64,000 nucleotides of DNA from Mytilus californianus (Eukaryota; Mollusca; Bivalvia; Mytilida; Mytilidae), in contig NW_026262712.1 of NCBI RefSeq assembly GCF_021869535.1, positions 99,390,140 through 99,454,139 on the forward strand, given 5' to 3'. A program made the translations under genes and the position numbers. Positions 34,178 through 44,720 of the stretch are shown here, in pieces (within the stretch, counting starts at the first letter, position 1; the number at the start of each line of letters is the position of its first letter). The notes under the pieces are model-generated. The model saw only the letters and a program-made list of their open reading frames with translations. It had not been told where the DNA came from and made no database searches.

Positions 34178-35641
34178 TTATAATAAATTTGTTTGAACTG
34201 TTCTATCGTTTCCATCTTTTTGATTTCTACAGGAATACTGTTCCAAAGAACTGTACCGGAATATTGAAATGTTTTTTTTCATAAAATTTGTTCTCGGACG
34301 TGGTATGAAAAGACAATTATTGTCCGATGAACGCCAAGAATATCTTGCATTAACATTTTGGTTATTGTTGAATAATTGACAAAGATAATCAGGTGCAATA
34401 CTATTTACACACTTGTGCATTAATACTCCTTTGTGATATGTGATTCTTTTTTGAAAAGTTAATCATTCTTAGTGTTTGAATAAAGTTTTTGACGGTGTGT
34501 CATATGCTTTGTTAAGAATGATTCTGGCTGCCCTTTTTTGTAGTTTTAACATTTTTTCCATATTTAGATTACTTGTTTCTGTCCATATTGTACAGCAATA
34601 ATGAAAGAGAGGAAGTACATAACCATTATAAAATAAACATAAACCTTTTTGTGGAATATAATGCTTCAATCGATTTAGTAAACCTAGTCTAGTTGAAATC
34701 ACAGTACATACTTTATTTATTTGTTAATTCCATCAAAGACAATCATCGATTATGATGCCAAGTAATTTTTTACTGTTTACATTTTGTAAAAGAATTCCAC
34801 TGTATTCTATCTTCAATGTTTCCTGTATGCTTTGAAGCTTCCTATGTGAACCAACTAACATAGATTTGGATTTTTTAATATTTAGAATCATATCATTATT
34901 TTCACACCATATTTTCAAAGTTGCTATTTCGTCATAAAGTTTATCATATATATCATCAACGGAATTTGAAGAGTATTTAAGAGTTGTGTCGTCCGCATAC
35001 AAATCAGGCTTTGTATGATTTAGTTGAAGTGGGAGTTCATAAATATATAAAAAAAAATAATATAGGGCCTAGAATACTGCCCTGCGGTACACCAAATGTT
35101 ACTTTTTTTCTTGAAGATATGTTGGTATTTATTTTTACTTTTTGAGACCTGTTTGATAAATATGATTTGAACAATTCAAAAGAAAGAGAATCAAACTTAT
35201 ACATTTTTAATTTTGATAATAAAATTGAGTGATTTACAATATCAAACGCTTTTTTAAAATTTAAGCATACAACTCCACTGTAGTTTCCTTGATCCATATT
35301 AATTAGCAATTCTTCAACAATTTTCGTTAGAGCTGAGTTACAGGAATGGCCTTGTCTAAACCCAGACTGGCACTTATAAATCAAATCAAATTCTATCAAA
35401 TATTTGTAAATTTGAGAGTAAATAATCTTTTTACAAAAGTTTTTGATAAAATTGGAAGTGCAGATATTGGTCTATAGTTGTTCATATCTTTTATGTCGCC
35501 ACTTTTATGGATAGGCGATACTCTTGCACACTTAAAGATCGATGGAAATATACCTGTACAAAGGCTTAAATTAAAAATATGCGCAACAGATTCATAAATT
35601 ATTGGAGCACTTATTTTTTTGAATTTTAGGACCAACATCAC
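34178..35641 (-). pseudogene. LINE ORF2 reverse transcriptase
   Basis: RT blocks in order: ARVSPIHKSGDIKDMNNYRP (35641-35396), QSGFRQGHSCNSALTKIVEE, NFKKAFDIVNHSIL and FGVPQGSILGPILFF (35399-35037), MYADDTTL with intact YADD (35002-34733), LGIIID, then thumb/connection (34702-34469) with LQKRAARIILNKAYD and a C-terminal segment (34420-34178). Three or more frame changes interrupt it. Confidence 0.85.
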
Positions 35642-36159
35642 CCAAACCCGTAGATTTATCCATTTTAACTTTTAATAGTTCATTAAAGACTTCTATTGGA
35701 GACAAACAGTAAAATTTAAAAAAAGTTGTCACCAACTTTTTCTTCAATAAACTCTTTTAACTTTGGGGATTCGAAATTTGATTTTGGGTTAGGAATAATT
35801 GATTCAGCTACAGTACCAAAATACTCATTGAAGTGTTCACAAACTTTTCCTGGTTCATTGACATCAGATCCTTGAAATGCTACACTTGTTATTGGGCATT
35901 TTGATTCTGCATTTAAATCTTTGAGATGTTTCCAGATTTCACTAAGTTTTTGAATTAGACTGTACAGCCTTGGAGAAATAGTCAGTCTTACATTTATTTA
36001 TTTGGGCGGATAGTTTGTTTCTAAATAACTTGTAGTTTTCGAAATCTTTCTTTTTATGATAAAAGTCTCTTTTAGCGCGTAGTTGATTTATATCCTGATT
36101 TAACCACTTCGGTTGAGACTTTTTCTTTACTCTTTTCGTTATTATTGGAGCATGTTTAT

Positions 36160-37314
36160 TTAAACGTTTAATAATTTAGAGTACCATGCATCCAATGTAT
36201 GATCTGGATTATCAAAATAAAGTATTTCATTAAAATGTTTAGCCTTTAAATCCTTTAAAAAATTTTCTTGATTAAATTTAATGAAGTTTCTATATGTTAT
36301 TGTGACATGATTATCTACTGATGTTTTGAAAGTAGGCTTTTTAATAGTAAAACTTACAGGGTAATGATCTCCCGGACAATAGGCAGGGACATTTACATCT
36401 GTAATTTCCTCAGGATTTGTAGAATATAAATGATCTATAAGTGTGACACTGTTTTTTTGTGACTCTAGTTGATTCATTGACTAATTGAAAAATAATATAA
36501 ACTGACAAAATACAGTCCCATTTCTTGTGTAAAGGCTGTAAAAAATCTAGGTTGAAATCACAAGCTAAAACTATATGGTCATTATAAGAGTGAGCTTTTT
36601 CTATTTCATTTTCAAAGAAGTTATACCAAGAAGTCATACTATTTGGAAGTCTATAAATAAACGATATTAAAAAGGATTTGCAGTCTTAGACAAATATAGA
36701 TTCAATATTTTCGGACTCAAATTCACATCGTCTAGTGTATTTTATATTGTTAGAAAAATAAACTATCCAACCTCCACCTTTACCTGTTTTCCGATCTTTC
36801 TTTCAAATGTAAAACCCGAAATTTCTAGTTCTTTTGACTTGTCATGACATTTTTCTGGTGTTAAAAATGTTTCACACATTCCTAGTACGTGTGGTTTTTC
36901 CCAATCTTTCATTTTTGTAATATTGTATCTTATCTCATCTAGCTTTGGCAGTAAATGTTGAATATTTTGAAACGTTATTTTTAGACCTTTTGTTTTTTGA
37001 TGACCATAAATATTATTTGTATAATCATTTTCAACTAACTGTGTTTTACTTTTTTCTAAATTACACGCAGTCTCAGTAATAACCTCTTTTGTATTATTGA
37101 ATGTCATATTAATAGGAGAAATAGTCGAAAAATCATGAGGGGACAAACAATTATCCAAATTTGTACAGTTACTTTTAAACTTACAAGTATCATTAAAATT
37201 CCTTTCATTTGTTACATTATCTATGTCAGAAGTTACTAGTAAATCTAAATTTGAGTCACATGAGCACATTGAAAACTCATTATTACACTTTAAACATACA
37301 TGTAGGCTAGACAT
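36160..37314 (-). pseudogene. LINE ORF2 endonuclease domain
   Basis: Exonuclease/endonuclease/phosphatase-fold motifs in order: LKITFQNIQHLLPKLDEIR (about 36970), GMCETFL, a frameshift, VLACDFNLDF (36637-36410; the usual GDFN is CDFN), then TLIDHLYSTNP and PGDHYPVSF (usual SDH now GDH). Substitution at two catalytic-site neighbours and frame breaks make it inactive. Confidence 0.75.
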
Positions 37315-37432
37315 TAAAGCACTAAACTTGTTTTTGCAAACAATCTTGAATCCCTAGTTTTCATACATATAATTGAAAGGTACAGGACCATTTAGTTGTC
37401 TGTAAGCTTGAGTGTCTGTGAAGTACTGGTTT

Positions 37433-39416
37433 CTACAAAGTTTGTTGTTTATGTCCAACTTCATGACATGAATAACACCGTATTCTCTGCTTAAATCTGC
37501 AGCTCACTTGGCTGTGATTTGTTTCTCCACAATTGAAACAAGATTTTGGCGAATTTTGTTGACGAGACTGGCTTTCAAAATTTGAATGCACTTCATGAGT
37601 AGCCCTATGCGAATACAAATTTCTATTTGTGCTGTTTCTTTGTTGAAAATGTTTTTGAAATCCGAAATGTAAGTCTGATTTATCTCGGCCATTTTCTGAT
37701 TACGTATTGGCAAGTATTGATGTAACATCATTCTTGTTATGTATAAGTATTGATGTTCCTTTCTTGGTGAGGTGTACTCCGTCAGGATATAATATACCTG
37801 GAATTAGCTTGCCGTTCCTGAGTACATAGCTATCAATGTGGTTTATGAAATCAATTTGCATTTCACCACACAGGTCCTTCAAACATTGATTGTAGTACAT
37901 CATATCAACTCCTTCTCTTGGTAGTAGACCACCAACGATTATCATAATCGACGGATTTTCTTTGTTTAGCATGGTTAATAATGATCTAAACGAATCTTTG
38001 AAGTTTTGAACAGAGACTTTATTTCCAACATCGTTTCCCCCAAACTGTAAAATCAGAGTAGTGTATGGGGAAAGGTCAATTAAAAAAATATGTCTTTTTA
38101 TCGACTGGACAGTTCCACCTCTTTTGGTATTTGTATTTACTTCCTGCTTTAATATTCTAATTTGGATTCCTTTTGTTATTGAACTTCCAATGATGAGAAT
38201 GTTTTTGCCATTTTGCTGTTGTGCATTTAGACGGTGTTTTAACTTTTGTTTTGGTTGCTGTTTTTCATGTATATGCAATCGGCGATTCGGAGAACTTATT
38301 GGCGTTGATGTTTTGCATACTGTACTATATGTTGGGTGTGGTAATTGTGTTGAATCGTACACTTTTATAAATGACAGACGATCACCAAATTTTGTTAGTT
38401 CAGATTTTATAGTGACTATCTCTTCCTCCTGGTTTTTTATTTTTATGTTTTGAACCACTGTTTCATCTTTTAATAGTTTTGTCTCTTGTTGTTCCAATTT
38501 AAACGCTGCCTTTAAATTTGTTATTTGATTTAGGAGTTGTGTATTTGTATCCTGAATTTTTCATGCAAGCTTTTTACTTGTTTTAAGACATGCCAGACAT
38601 CTTAATCCAGTTGACTCGTAATATTATTTTCAAATATTTGATCACTTACATGTGAATCAATGAAATCAATAGATTTGTTACTATTACGGACATGAACAAT
38701 TTCTGTTTCAGTGTTAATTAAAATCTCGGTTACCTGAATTTATTTTGGTATTGTTTCAAGTGAACCATCGTGTTCTCTTTCATTAGATGTGTCTTAAATT
38801 TCTAAAAAAATAATTTCAGTTTCACTTGTACTATGTTGTTGGTAAGCGTTTCTAGCCGCATTATCAACATATATTTGCATTGTTTCAAAATATTTACTTT
38901 TCCAATTTTCGGATGAATCAAGTCCTTGTACAAGTATTGTTCCATTATTGTACACTGTTGCAGTTACATATTTCATATTATTTGTTTGGAGTACAAATTT
39001 CTGACCATGCTAAACAATACGTTCTTCAATGGCATAACACTCGCCCATTTTGAAACGAAAGGCATCTAATCAAAATTTTACATTGTTAGCTCAACGGTAA
39101 ATTTAACACTACAAGGTTTTCGAATTTCATTTCCGTCGTCATCGAATCCACAAAACTGAGTATGTTTAATAGGCTCACTGTTTGTATTTTGTTTTGATTT
39201 TTTACTTTTAGATTCTTTTTTATTGGCACCAAAAATGATTTCAGCGTCTAAACACGTTGCGTCATTCAATGTACTATCAAGGGACATGCTGTTTTGCAGA
39301 GATTCTAAGCAACCAATGATATCAGACAATTGGAAAACGTCGGAGAACAATAAATGGCTAACTGTGACGTTGACGTTTATAGCAACGGCATCGTTTGAAT
39401 TTACGAAACATTTCAA
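37433..39416 (-). pseudogene. LINE ORF1: coiled coil, SGNH esterase, CCHC knuckles
   Basis: From the 5' side: an N-terminal segment (39416-39078, 38976-38794) with ATVYNNGTILVQGLD; a heptad-rich stretch (NQEEEIVTIKSELTKF); an SGNH-hydrolase fold in the 265-residue frame at 38497-37700, with nucleophile block IIGSSITKG (residues 102-110), FGGNDVG (152-158) and PDGVHLTKKG (238-247), so Ser, Asn and Asp/His positions are all kept; and two zinc knuckles (37618-37433), CFNCGETNHSQVSC complete and CYSCHEVGHK cut short. Frames change at about 37710 and upstream of 38497. Such ORF1 proteins bind LINE RNA. Confidence 0.8.
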
Positions 39417-39605
39417 AAATGAAAAAGATCCATATAAGTACTTTAAATTTTTTCACCACAATAGTTGAAAGTATTAATGTTCATTCCTCCAAATTTTTCC
39501 GAACTGGAAAATTTCCAATAAATAGCATATTTCTCATTTTTTCCTGGAGCTTATTTTTTGCGGCCATCAAGCTCAAACAACATCCGGGATACAATTCAAC
39601 ACTGT

Positions 39606-40405
39606 AATTAGATCATTGAATATTGTTTTTATTGGTATTAATATTGATTTTGTTATCAGTAAATTAAAAGCAAACTAAATATTATTGTTATATACATATA
39701 CACATTCATGGATCTACAATCTGTCGATACCTGTATCTTGGCATTGCACAAGGTCATGTTTTTCTCTGACTGTTTATGACGTCTTTACACTAAATCCATT
39801 GGATGTTGGATGTGTACTAATTGAAAATTTAGTCTTAGATGCATGATTTTTTATTAGTTGTTAGTGGCTTTGAACTAGCTGTCAGTAACTGAGAGTTCTC
39901 TCAGATCAGTACTTAGTGTCTTTTTATTGTTGGGACATACAAGTACCCGGCCACGTCCTCTCTGTGTTTTTGTTAGATGTATTTCTATTTGTATCCATCT
40001 GATGAGTAAAGCCTTTTTCAACTGATTTTTATAGTTCGTTCTTATGTTGTACTGTTACACCACTGTCCCAGGTTTGGAGGAGGGTTGGGATCACGCTAAC
40101 ATGTTTAACCCCGCCACATTTTGTGCCTGTCCCAAGTCAGGAGCCTGTAATTCGGTGGTTGTCGTTTGTTGATGTGTTACATTTTTGTTTTTCGTTCATT
40201 TTTTGTACATAAATTAGGCCGTTAGTTTTCTGGTTTGAATTGTTTTATATTTGTCATTTCGGGGCCTTTTATAGCTGACTATGCGGTATGGGCTTTGCTC
40301 ATTGTTTAAGGCCGTACGGTGGCATATAGTTGTTAATTTCTGTGTCATTTGGTTTCTTGTGGAGAGTTGTTTCATTGGCAATCATACCACATCTTTATTT
40401 TTATA
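39606..40405 (+). repeat. Type-2 Penelope-like element 3' tail
   Basis: About 800 bp including GATCTACAATCTGTCGATAC, CTAAATCCATTGGATGTTGG, ACCCCGCCACATTTTGTGCC, GGCCTTTTATAGCTGACTAT, GGCCGTACGGTGG and TTGGCAATCATACCACATC. It lies in the same orientation as the RT at 31540-33876 and resumes after the LINE. Partial copies sit at 8773, 25935, 51236 and 55190. Confidence 0.65.
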
Positions 40406-40556
40406 TGTATTGCAATGCAATGCTCCCACAATGCTTGTTTAACTTATTGCATGTTTGTTTGTATGGTTATTCCTTAATTGTATGTCGTTTAAAAGATCAG
40501 TAGAGTTTACGTTATGTTGTTGATTTGTAAACCATGCCGACTCTAATAAAGCTTAC

Positions 40557-40741
40557 CTTTTATTATATTCATTTTGATGTCTTTTGGTCTCTGATATCCT
40601 TTCTTTGACAGTTCAAGTGACATTCTAAACTTTTCTTTGTATTCAACCAAATGAATGAGTTTCATTTTTGTTTTTGCACTCAGGAAACACGTGTCCTCCG
40701 AAGCTAAAATCGGAAAACATTTTCCAATCACCCCCACCCAA
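40557..40741 (-). CDS. Candidate internal exon, unrecognised
   Basis: The minus strand has a good acceptor (CAATTTTTTAG) and donor (AAAAG|GTAAGC) enclosing 185 bp that are open in one frame: 61 codons plus split codons at both ends. The peptide includes CFPILASEDTCFLSAKTKMK and VEYKEKFRMSLELSKKGYQR, followed by RPKDIKMNIIK. It is basic, helical-looking and coding-like. It lies immediately beside the type-2 Penelope tail, so any downstream exon must lie beyond the retroelement cluster. It joins in phase to the terminal exon at 21287-21531, but this is unproven. Confidence 0.4.
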
Positions 40742-43555
40742 CTAAAAAATTGCTAACAAGTTTTTCTCTTGTATTGCACAGTAGTAGCATCCAACGCTTT
40801 ATTTCCCATGGCTGCAAACTAAGAATATCTGTCTCACGAGTTGATATAGTTTAGTGAAAAAATTAAATTAAAGGAGAGACAAAAATAAATGTCGTTTAAA
40901 GTGTTGTTTTAAACGTATGTGGATACCTTTTAAACAGTTTGTAGGAAGCATCCTATGTTAATTTAAATAAACATGTTAAAGGTATCTAATAGCTTTAATA
41001 AAATACTACTAATACTATACATTCAAATGACATGTACAAGGTTAAAATAGGTGTCATAAATAAGTTTTAACACAAGCCTGTACAAAAGACAGTTGATTTA
41101 GCAACGTTTGAATCATTATAATATTAACATATTGTGAAAAATCACCAGCACGGCCTCAGGACCCACCAGTACAAAGTCATGACATGAATAATCTATAAAA
41201 ATGTGCAATTTTAATAGAGCACTTCAATTATTTCCAAAATTATTATGCCAAGCAGTTTTTTGGTTTAGTAAACGGACTCAAGGAGCACTTTTGTTTGTTT
41301 TTTCTGTTCCAAATGGTCTGAAAATGAGCACATTTGTGTTTATCATACTACAGCATTGTCGACGGTTAATATTTCGGTTGCTGGCTTTTTAAAAAATAAG
41401 AAACAAAATTGAAACATCTCATCTATTCATTTTCATCTGAAATAAATCGTCAAAAATCATCATTTTCGTCTTAGTTAAAATTTTTGAACTATCACCAGCA
41501 CCGATCAGGACCGAATCACCAGTACAGAACGTTCTCTCGCAGTACAACCTTACCCACCGTTAATAATTTAAAAATGTTTGTGAACAGCAAGTAACGGTGA
41601 AAACTAATAAAAGACAATCGGAAACAATCATTATATATTTTTAGTGAGTTTAGTTCGAAGTGTCACGGTCTAAATCTTTACAGAGTTCAAAGGCATATCT
41701 CGTGCATCTTTCGTATATGTAAGAGAATGATAATCCCTTTCTCCATGATTAAGTACGAGCGTTAGCGAGTACTTATCATGAAGTAAGGGATTATCATTCT
41801 CTTACAAACTTAGAATATTGTAAAGTGCTCAAGGCTCAAATGATCTATTCAAAATTAGTTTCAATTGTTAGTGCAATGTTTATAATTGATGCATGACTTC
41901 CTTTTTGGGCATGTCATTTATGGATTAGTTTTACTGATGTAAGGACTTTCATATCATTTGGGAAATATTTATTTTTAAAAAGGGTCATAGATATTAGGTA
42001 ACACAACAGTAGAAAGAAAAGGTAGGAATTGGATATGTTTCTTGATTGTGAGTATGAATGTAAATCATGTAATATATTAGTGAGGAATTATCCTATTTTT
42101 TATTTACAGTTTAAATCAATTAATATGTTTGAGTTACAACTAAATTTTATTTCACAGCCAATATTTTGGTCCGGCTTTTTACATCAAATAATATTTCATT
42201 ATTTCAGGGAAATGTTCAAAAATGTTCAAAAATAATGCCTTTAAAAGTTTTAATATGTTCAAAATTAAATTCCTGTTTTTTTTATCGGAATACTGAAAAT
42301 AAATATTCTTTCCAACCACTGATCAAGTAATCAAAGTTTTGGAAAGCTAAAGATTTAGGTTATTTTTTTATCTGAAAGATTTTTTTTCTCTTTTTGCTTT
42401 GTTTTGGTATTGTTTAATTTTTTTTAGTAATTTGAAGTTATTAATATTTTCATAATAACATTCACGGTACAAATTTTACTGCACCAGTAAACTTCAACTT
42501 ATTTTTGTTTGTTTCACAATTGAACTTTTAGTCAGTTTCAATAACTGTATGATAAATCCTTCCAATCTGATAAATGTGCTTCGGGGCAGTTGTAACTCAT
42601 TTATTTGTTTTGAACTGTAAATAGACCCAAATAATAGAATAATCCCTTACTAAGAACATGATTTACATTCATTCTTCACAATTAAGAGGCATCCAATCCT
42701 ACAATTTCATTGGTCGAGAGCACTTTGCTATATTCTAAATAAAAATAAGGAATACATAAAGTATTTCATTACGGATCATTCGGCTTAAGTCCTTTTTTGG
42801 GAACTTTTTTCAAAGTTAATATTCTAACCTATGTACATCTATTTTATGTGTTTTATTTATATATGATGCTCCTCTTTTCTTATTTTCTACGTTGAAAATA
42901 TGAATAGAGTGGTGTCATATATATACTACTGTTTTATGTAACATCTTTTGGATAAGAGCAAGAACACATTAAATAAGTGAAAATAGAAAAATATTTAGAA
43001 AAACGTGGATCCATATATAGGAGGCAATAGTATTTATTTACAAATTTAACCATCATAAGATATATCCTAAAGATACGTTTTTAAATGAACTTAGGACATG
43101 TCCTAGTCCTAACAGCGCTTCGATAATCAGGCCCCGTAATTCCAAAATCCTATATTCAGAATCTAAAGGTCGTGTCAAATCAGTTCGGGTAAGGTCTTTT
43201 TGATTCATGAACTTCTGCACAACTAATTAATCGCTTAAAGAATTACAAACAAGGTGTTTTAAAACCCTGAAACCAAATAAAATGTTAAGCTAGTTATTTG
43301 ATGATATGCATTTCAATTCTTTAATTTTATTAGATGAATAAAATATACCTCCAAAACAACACTAACGGTTGAGTCACGTACCAACTGTACTTGATACGTT
43401 GCAAATCGGGAAAATGTTAAAAAAAAACAAATAACATAGTTTTGTAACGTAAAGGTTTAAATGCAGTTTACTATATTTTTTTAATTTCAATCCAAAATAA
43501 TGGCTATATTATCAAACACATCTGCTATGGGGTGTTTACCTATATGAGAGCGTTA
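40742..43555. other. Intergenic AT-rich DNA with one long hairpin
   Basis: The notable structure is the inverted repeat at 41719-41805. AT-rich short frames at 41201-41392 and 42029-42235 are not gene-like. Confidence 0.4.
41719..41805. repeat. Perfect 21-bp inverted repeat with nested inner stem
   Basis: Outer arms 41719-41739 and 41785-41805 are exact complements over 21 bp. Inner arms CATGATTAAGTAC (41744-41756) and GTACTTATCATG (41769-41780) also pair with one bulge, leaving a 12-base loop GAGCGTTAGCGA. The sequence could be a small fold-back element. Confidence 0.8.
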
Positions 43556-44335
43556 GTTGTTGTTTGTTTATAATCTTCTTGCAGACTTCTTCTTCTATTC
43601 TTATGAGGCTGACTTCATACAGGAACTTCTGAAGAAGGAAGAAAAGAAGTTAAAAATATCCTTTAACTTTACTTTCCGCTATATAGATGATGTTCTCTCC
43701 CTAAATAAATCAAAATTTGGTGACTATGTTGAACGCATCTAGAGATGATTTCAGCTTCCCAATTGTGAACTTTCAATTTCTATGCAACATTTCAGTAGCG
43801 CCTGCATACTGCGTATGTATCTCCCAATTGATACGATATTCCAGGGATTTTATTTCCAATCATGATTTCCTTGATAGAGGGTTGCTGCTCACAAGGAAGT
43901 TATTAAACCAAGAGTTCCAAATGGTGAAGGTGAAATCATCCCTTCGTAGATTTTACGAGTTGGTTGACCGTTATTGAATATCAGTTTCACAGATGATAGC
44001 AGATATGTTCCTTATGTCGTAACTACAATCCCGTTCCCTTTCCACGAATGTGACCTAACGAATTAGACTACTTACCGGGTTTATAATAACATGAGCATCA
44101 CGACGGGTGTCACATGTGGAGCAGGATCTGCTTACTCTTCCGGAGCACCTGAGATCACCCCCAGTTTTTGGTGGGGTTCGTGTTGCTTAGTCTTAATTTT
44201 TCTATGTTGTGTTTTGTGTACTATTGTTTGTCTGTTTGCCTGTTTATCTTTTTCTTTTTTAGCCATAGCGTTGTCAGTTTATTTTCGATTTATGAATTTA
44301 AATGTCCCTCTGGTATCTGTCGCCCTTCTTTTGCT
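43556..44335 (+). pseudogene. 5'-truncated type-1 Penelope-like element
   Basis: LLADFFFYSYEADFIQELL and FTFRYIDDVLSLNKSKFGDY (43557-43742) are followed, after an internal deletion of the YLDLHLEID block, by RDDFSFPIVNFQFLC, YCVCISQLIRYSRDF and LLLTRKLLNQEF (43740-43977). The family tail runs from about 44030 to 44335. Confidence 0.8.
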
Positions 44336-44554
44336 GTTTGTTAAATCAAAACAACAGGAATGTGCAAATGTATGTGTTCCAATAGACATTGATACAAGAA
44401 CAAAAATGTAACAACAGTACTGTCATTTGAGTTGTTGGAGCGAAGGGGATTTGGAATACATATATTCGTCAGAAGAAAACATGTAACATGCTACCCAAAA
44501 GTTTAAAATTTTATTTTAGTTTTAAAGATATGATACCTTGATATATATTATTAT

Positions 44555-44720
44555 GAGCAGCAGGTCGGATGCCACTTGTTAAGCTAGGGCTGCATACCCT
44601 TTCGAAGCACATAAGTGGTAGATTTTGTGTTGTTCAAACAGTGCATTTTAGTTTCTGTTTATTTGTGTTTGGCATTTCTACGTTTCTATTTTTGGCCATG
44701 ATGTTGTCTGTTTTTGTGTT
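44555..44720 (+). repeat. Strongly diverged type-1 Penelope tail
   Basis: ATGAGCAGCAGGTCGGATGC, CATACCCTTTCGAAGCAC and GGCCATGATGTTGTCTG align in order with the tail motifs at 44090-44285 but with many substitutions, indicating an older copy downstream of a younger one. Confidence 0.5.

Larger units (their letters stand above)
33877..39605 (-). mobile_element. CR1/L2-like LINE, nearly full length, inactive
   Basis: A 5.7-kb minus-strand element: ORF1 (39416-37433), endonuclease (37314-36160), reverse transcriptase (35641-34178), a short 3' UTR and an (ATT)n tail at 33880-33912. Multiple frameshifts split both ORFs. Esterase-bearing ORF1 with CCHC knuckles plus an AP endonuclease places it in the Jockey superfamily near CR1/L2; the exact clade is not determined. 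Type-2 Penelope sequence flanks it on both sides in one orientation, so it most likely inserted into that element. Confidence 0.85.

Noticed and set aside
38061..38453. 130-residue plus-strand frame rich in Phe and Cys
   Set aside because: It is antisense to the LINE ORF1 esterase frame.
37700..38497. SGNH hydrolase as a host esterase gene
   Set aside because: It is followed in order by CCHC knuckles, endonuclease and reverse transcriptase of one LINE.
39730..40050. Hammerhead in the type-2 Penelope tail at CATCTGATGAGTAAAGCC
   Set aside because: CTGATGA is present, but no GAAA follows within range and no stem II forms.
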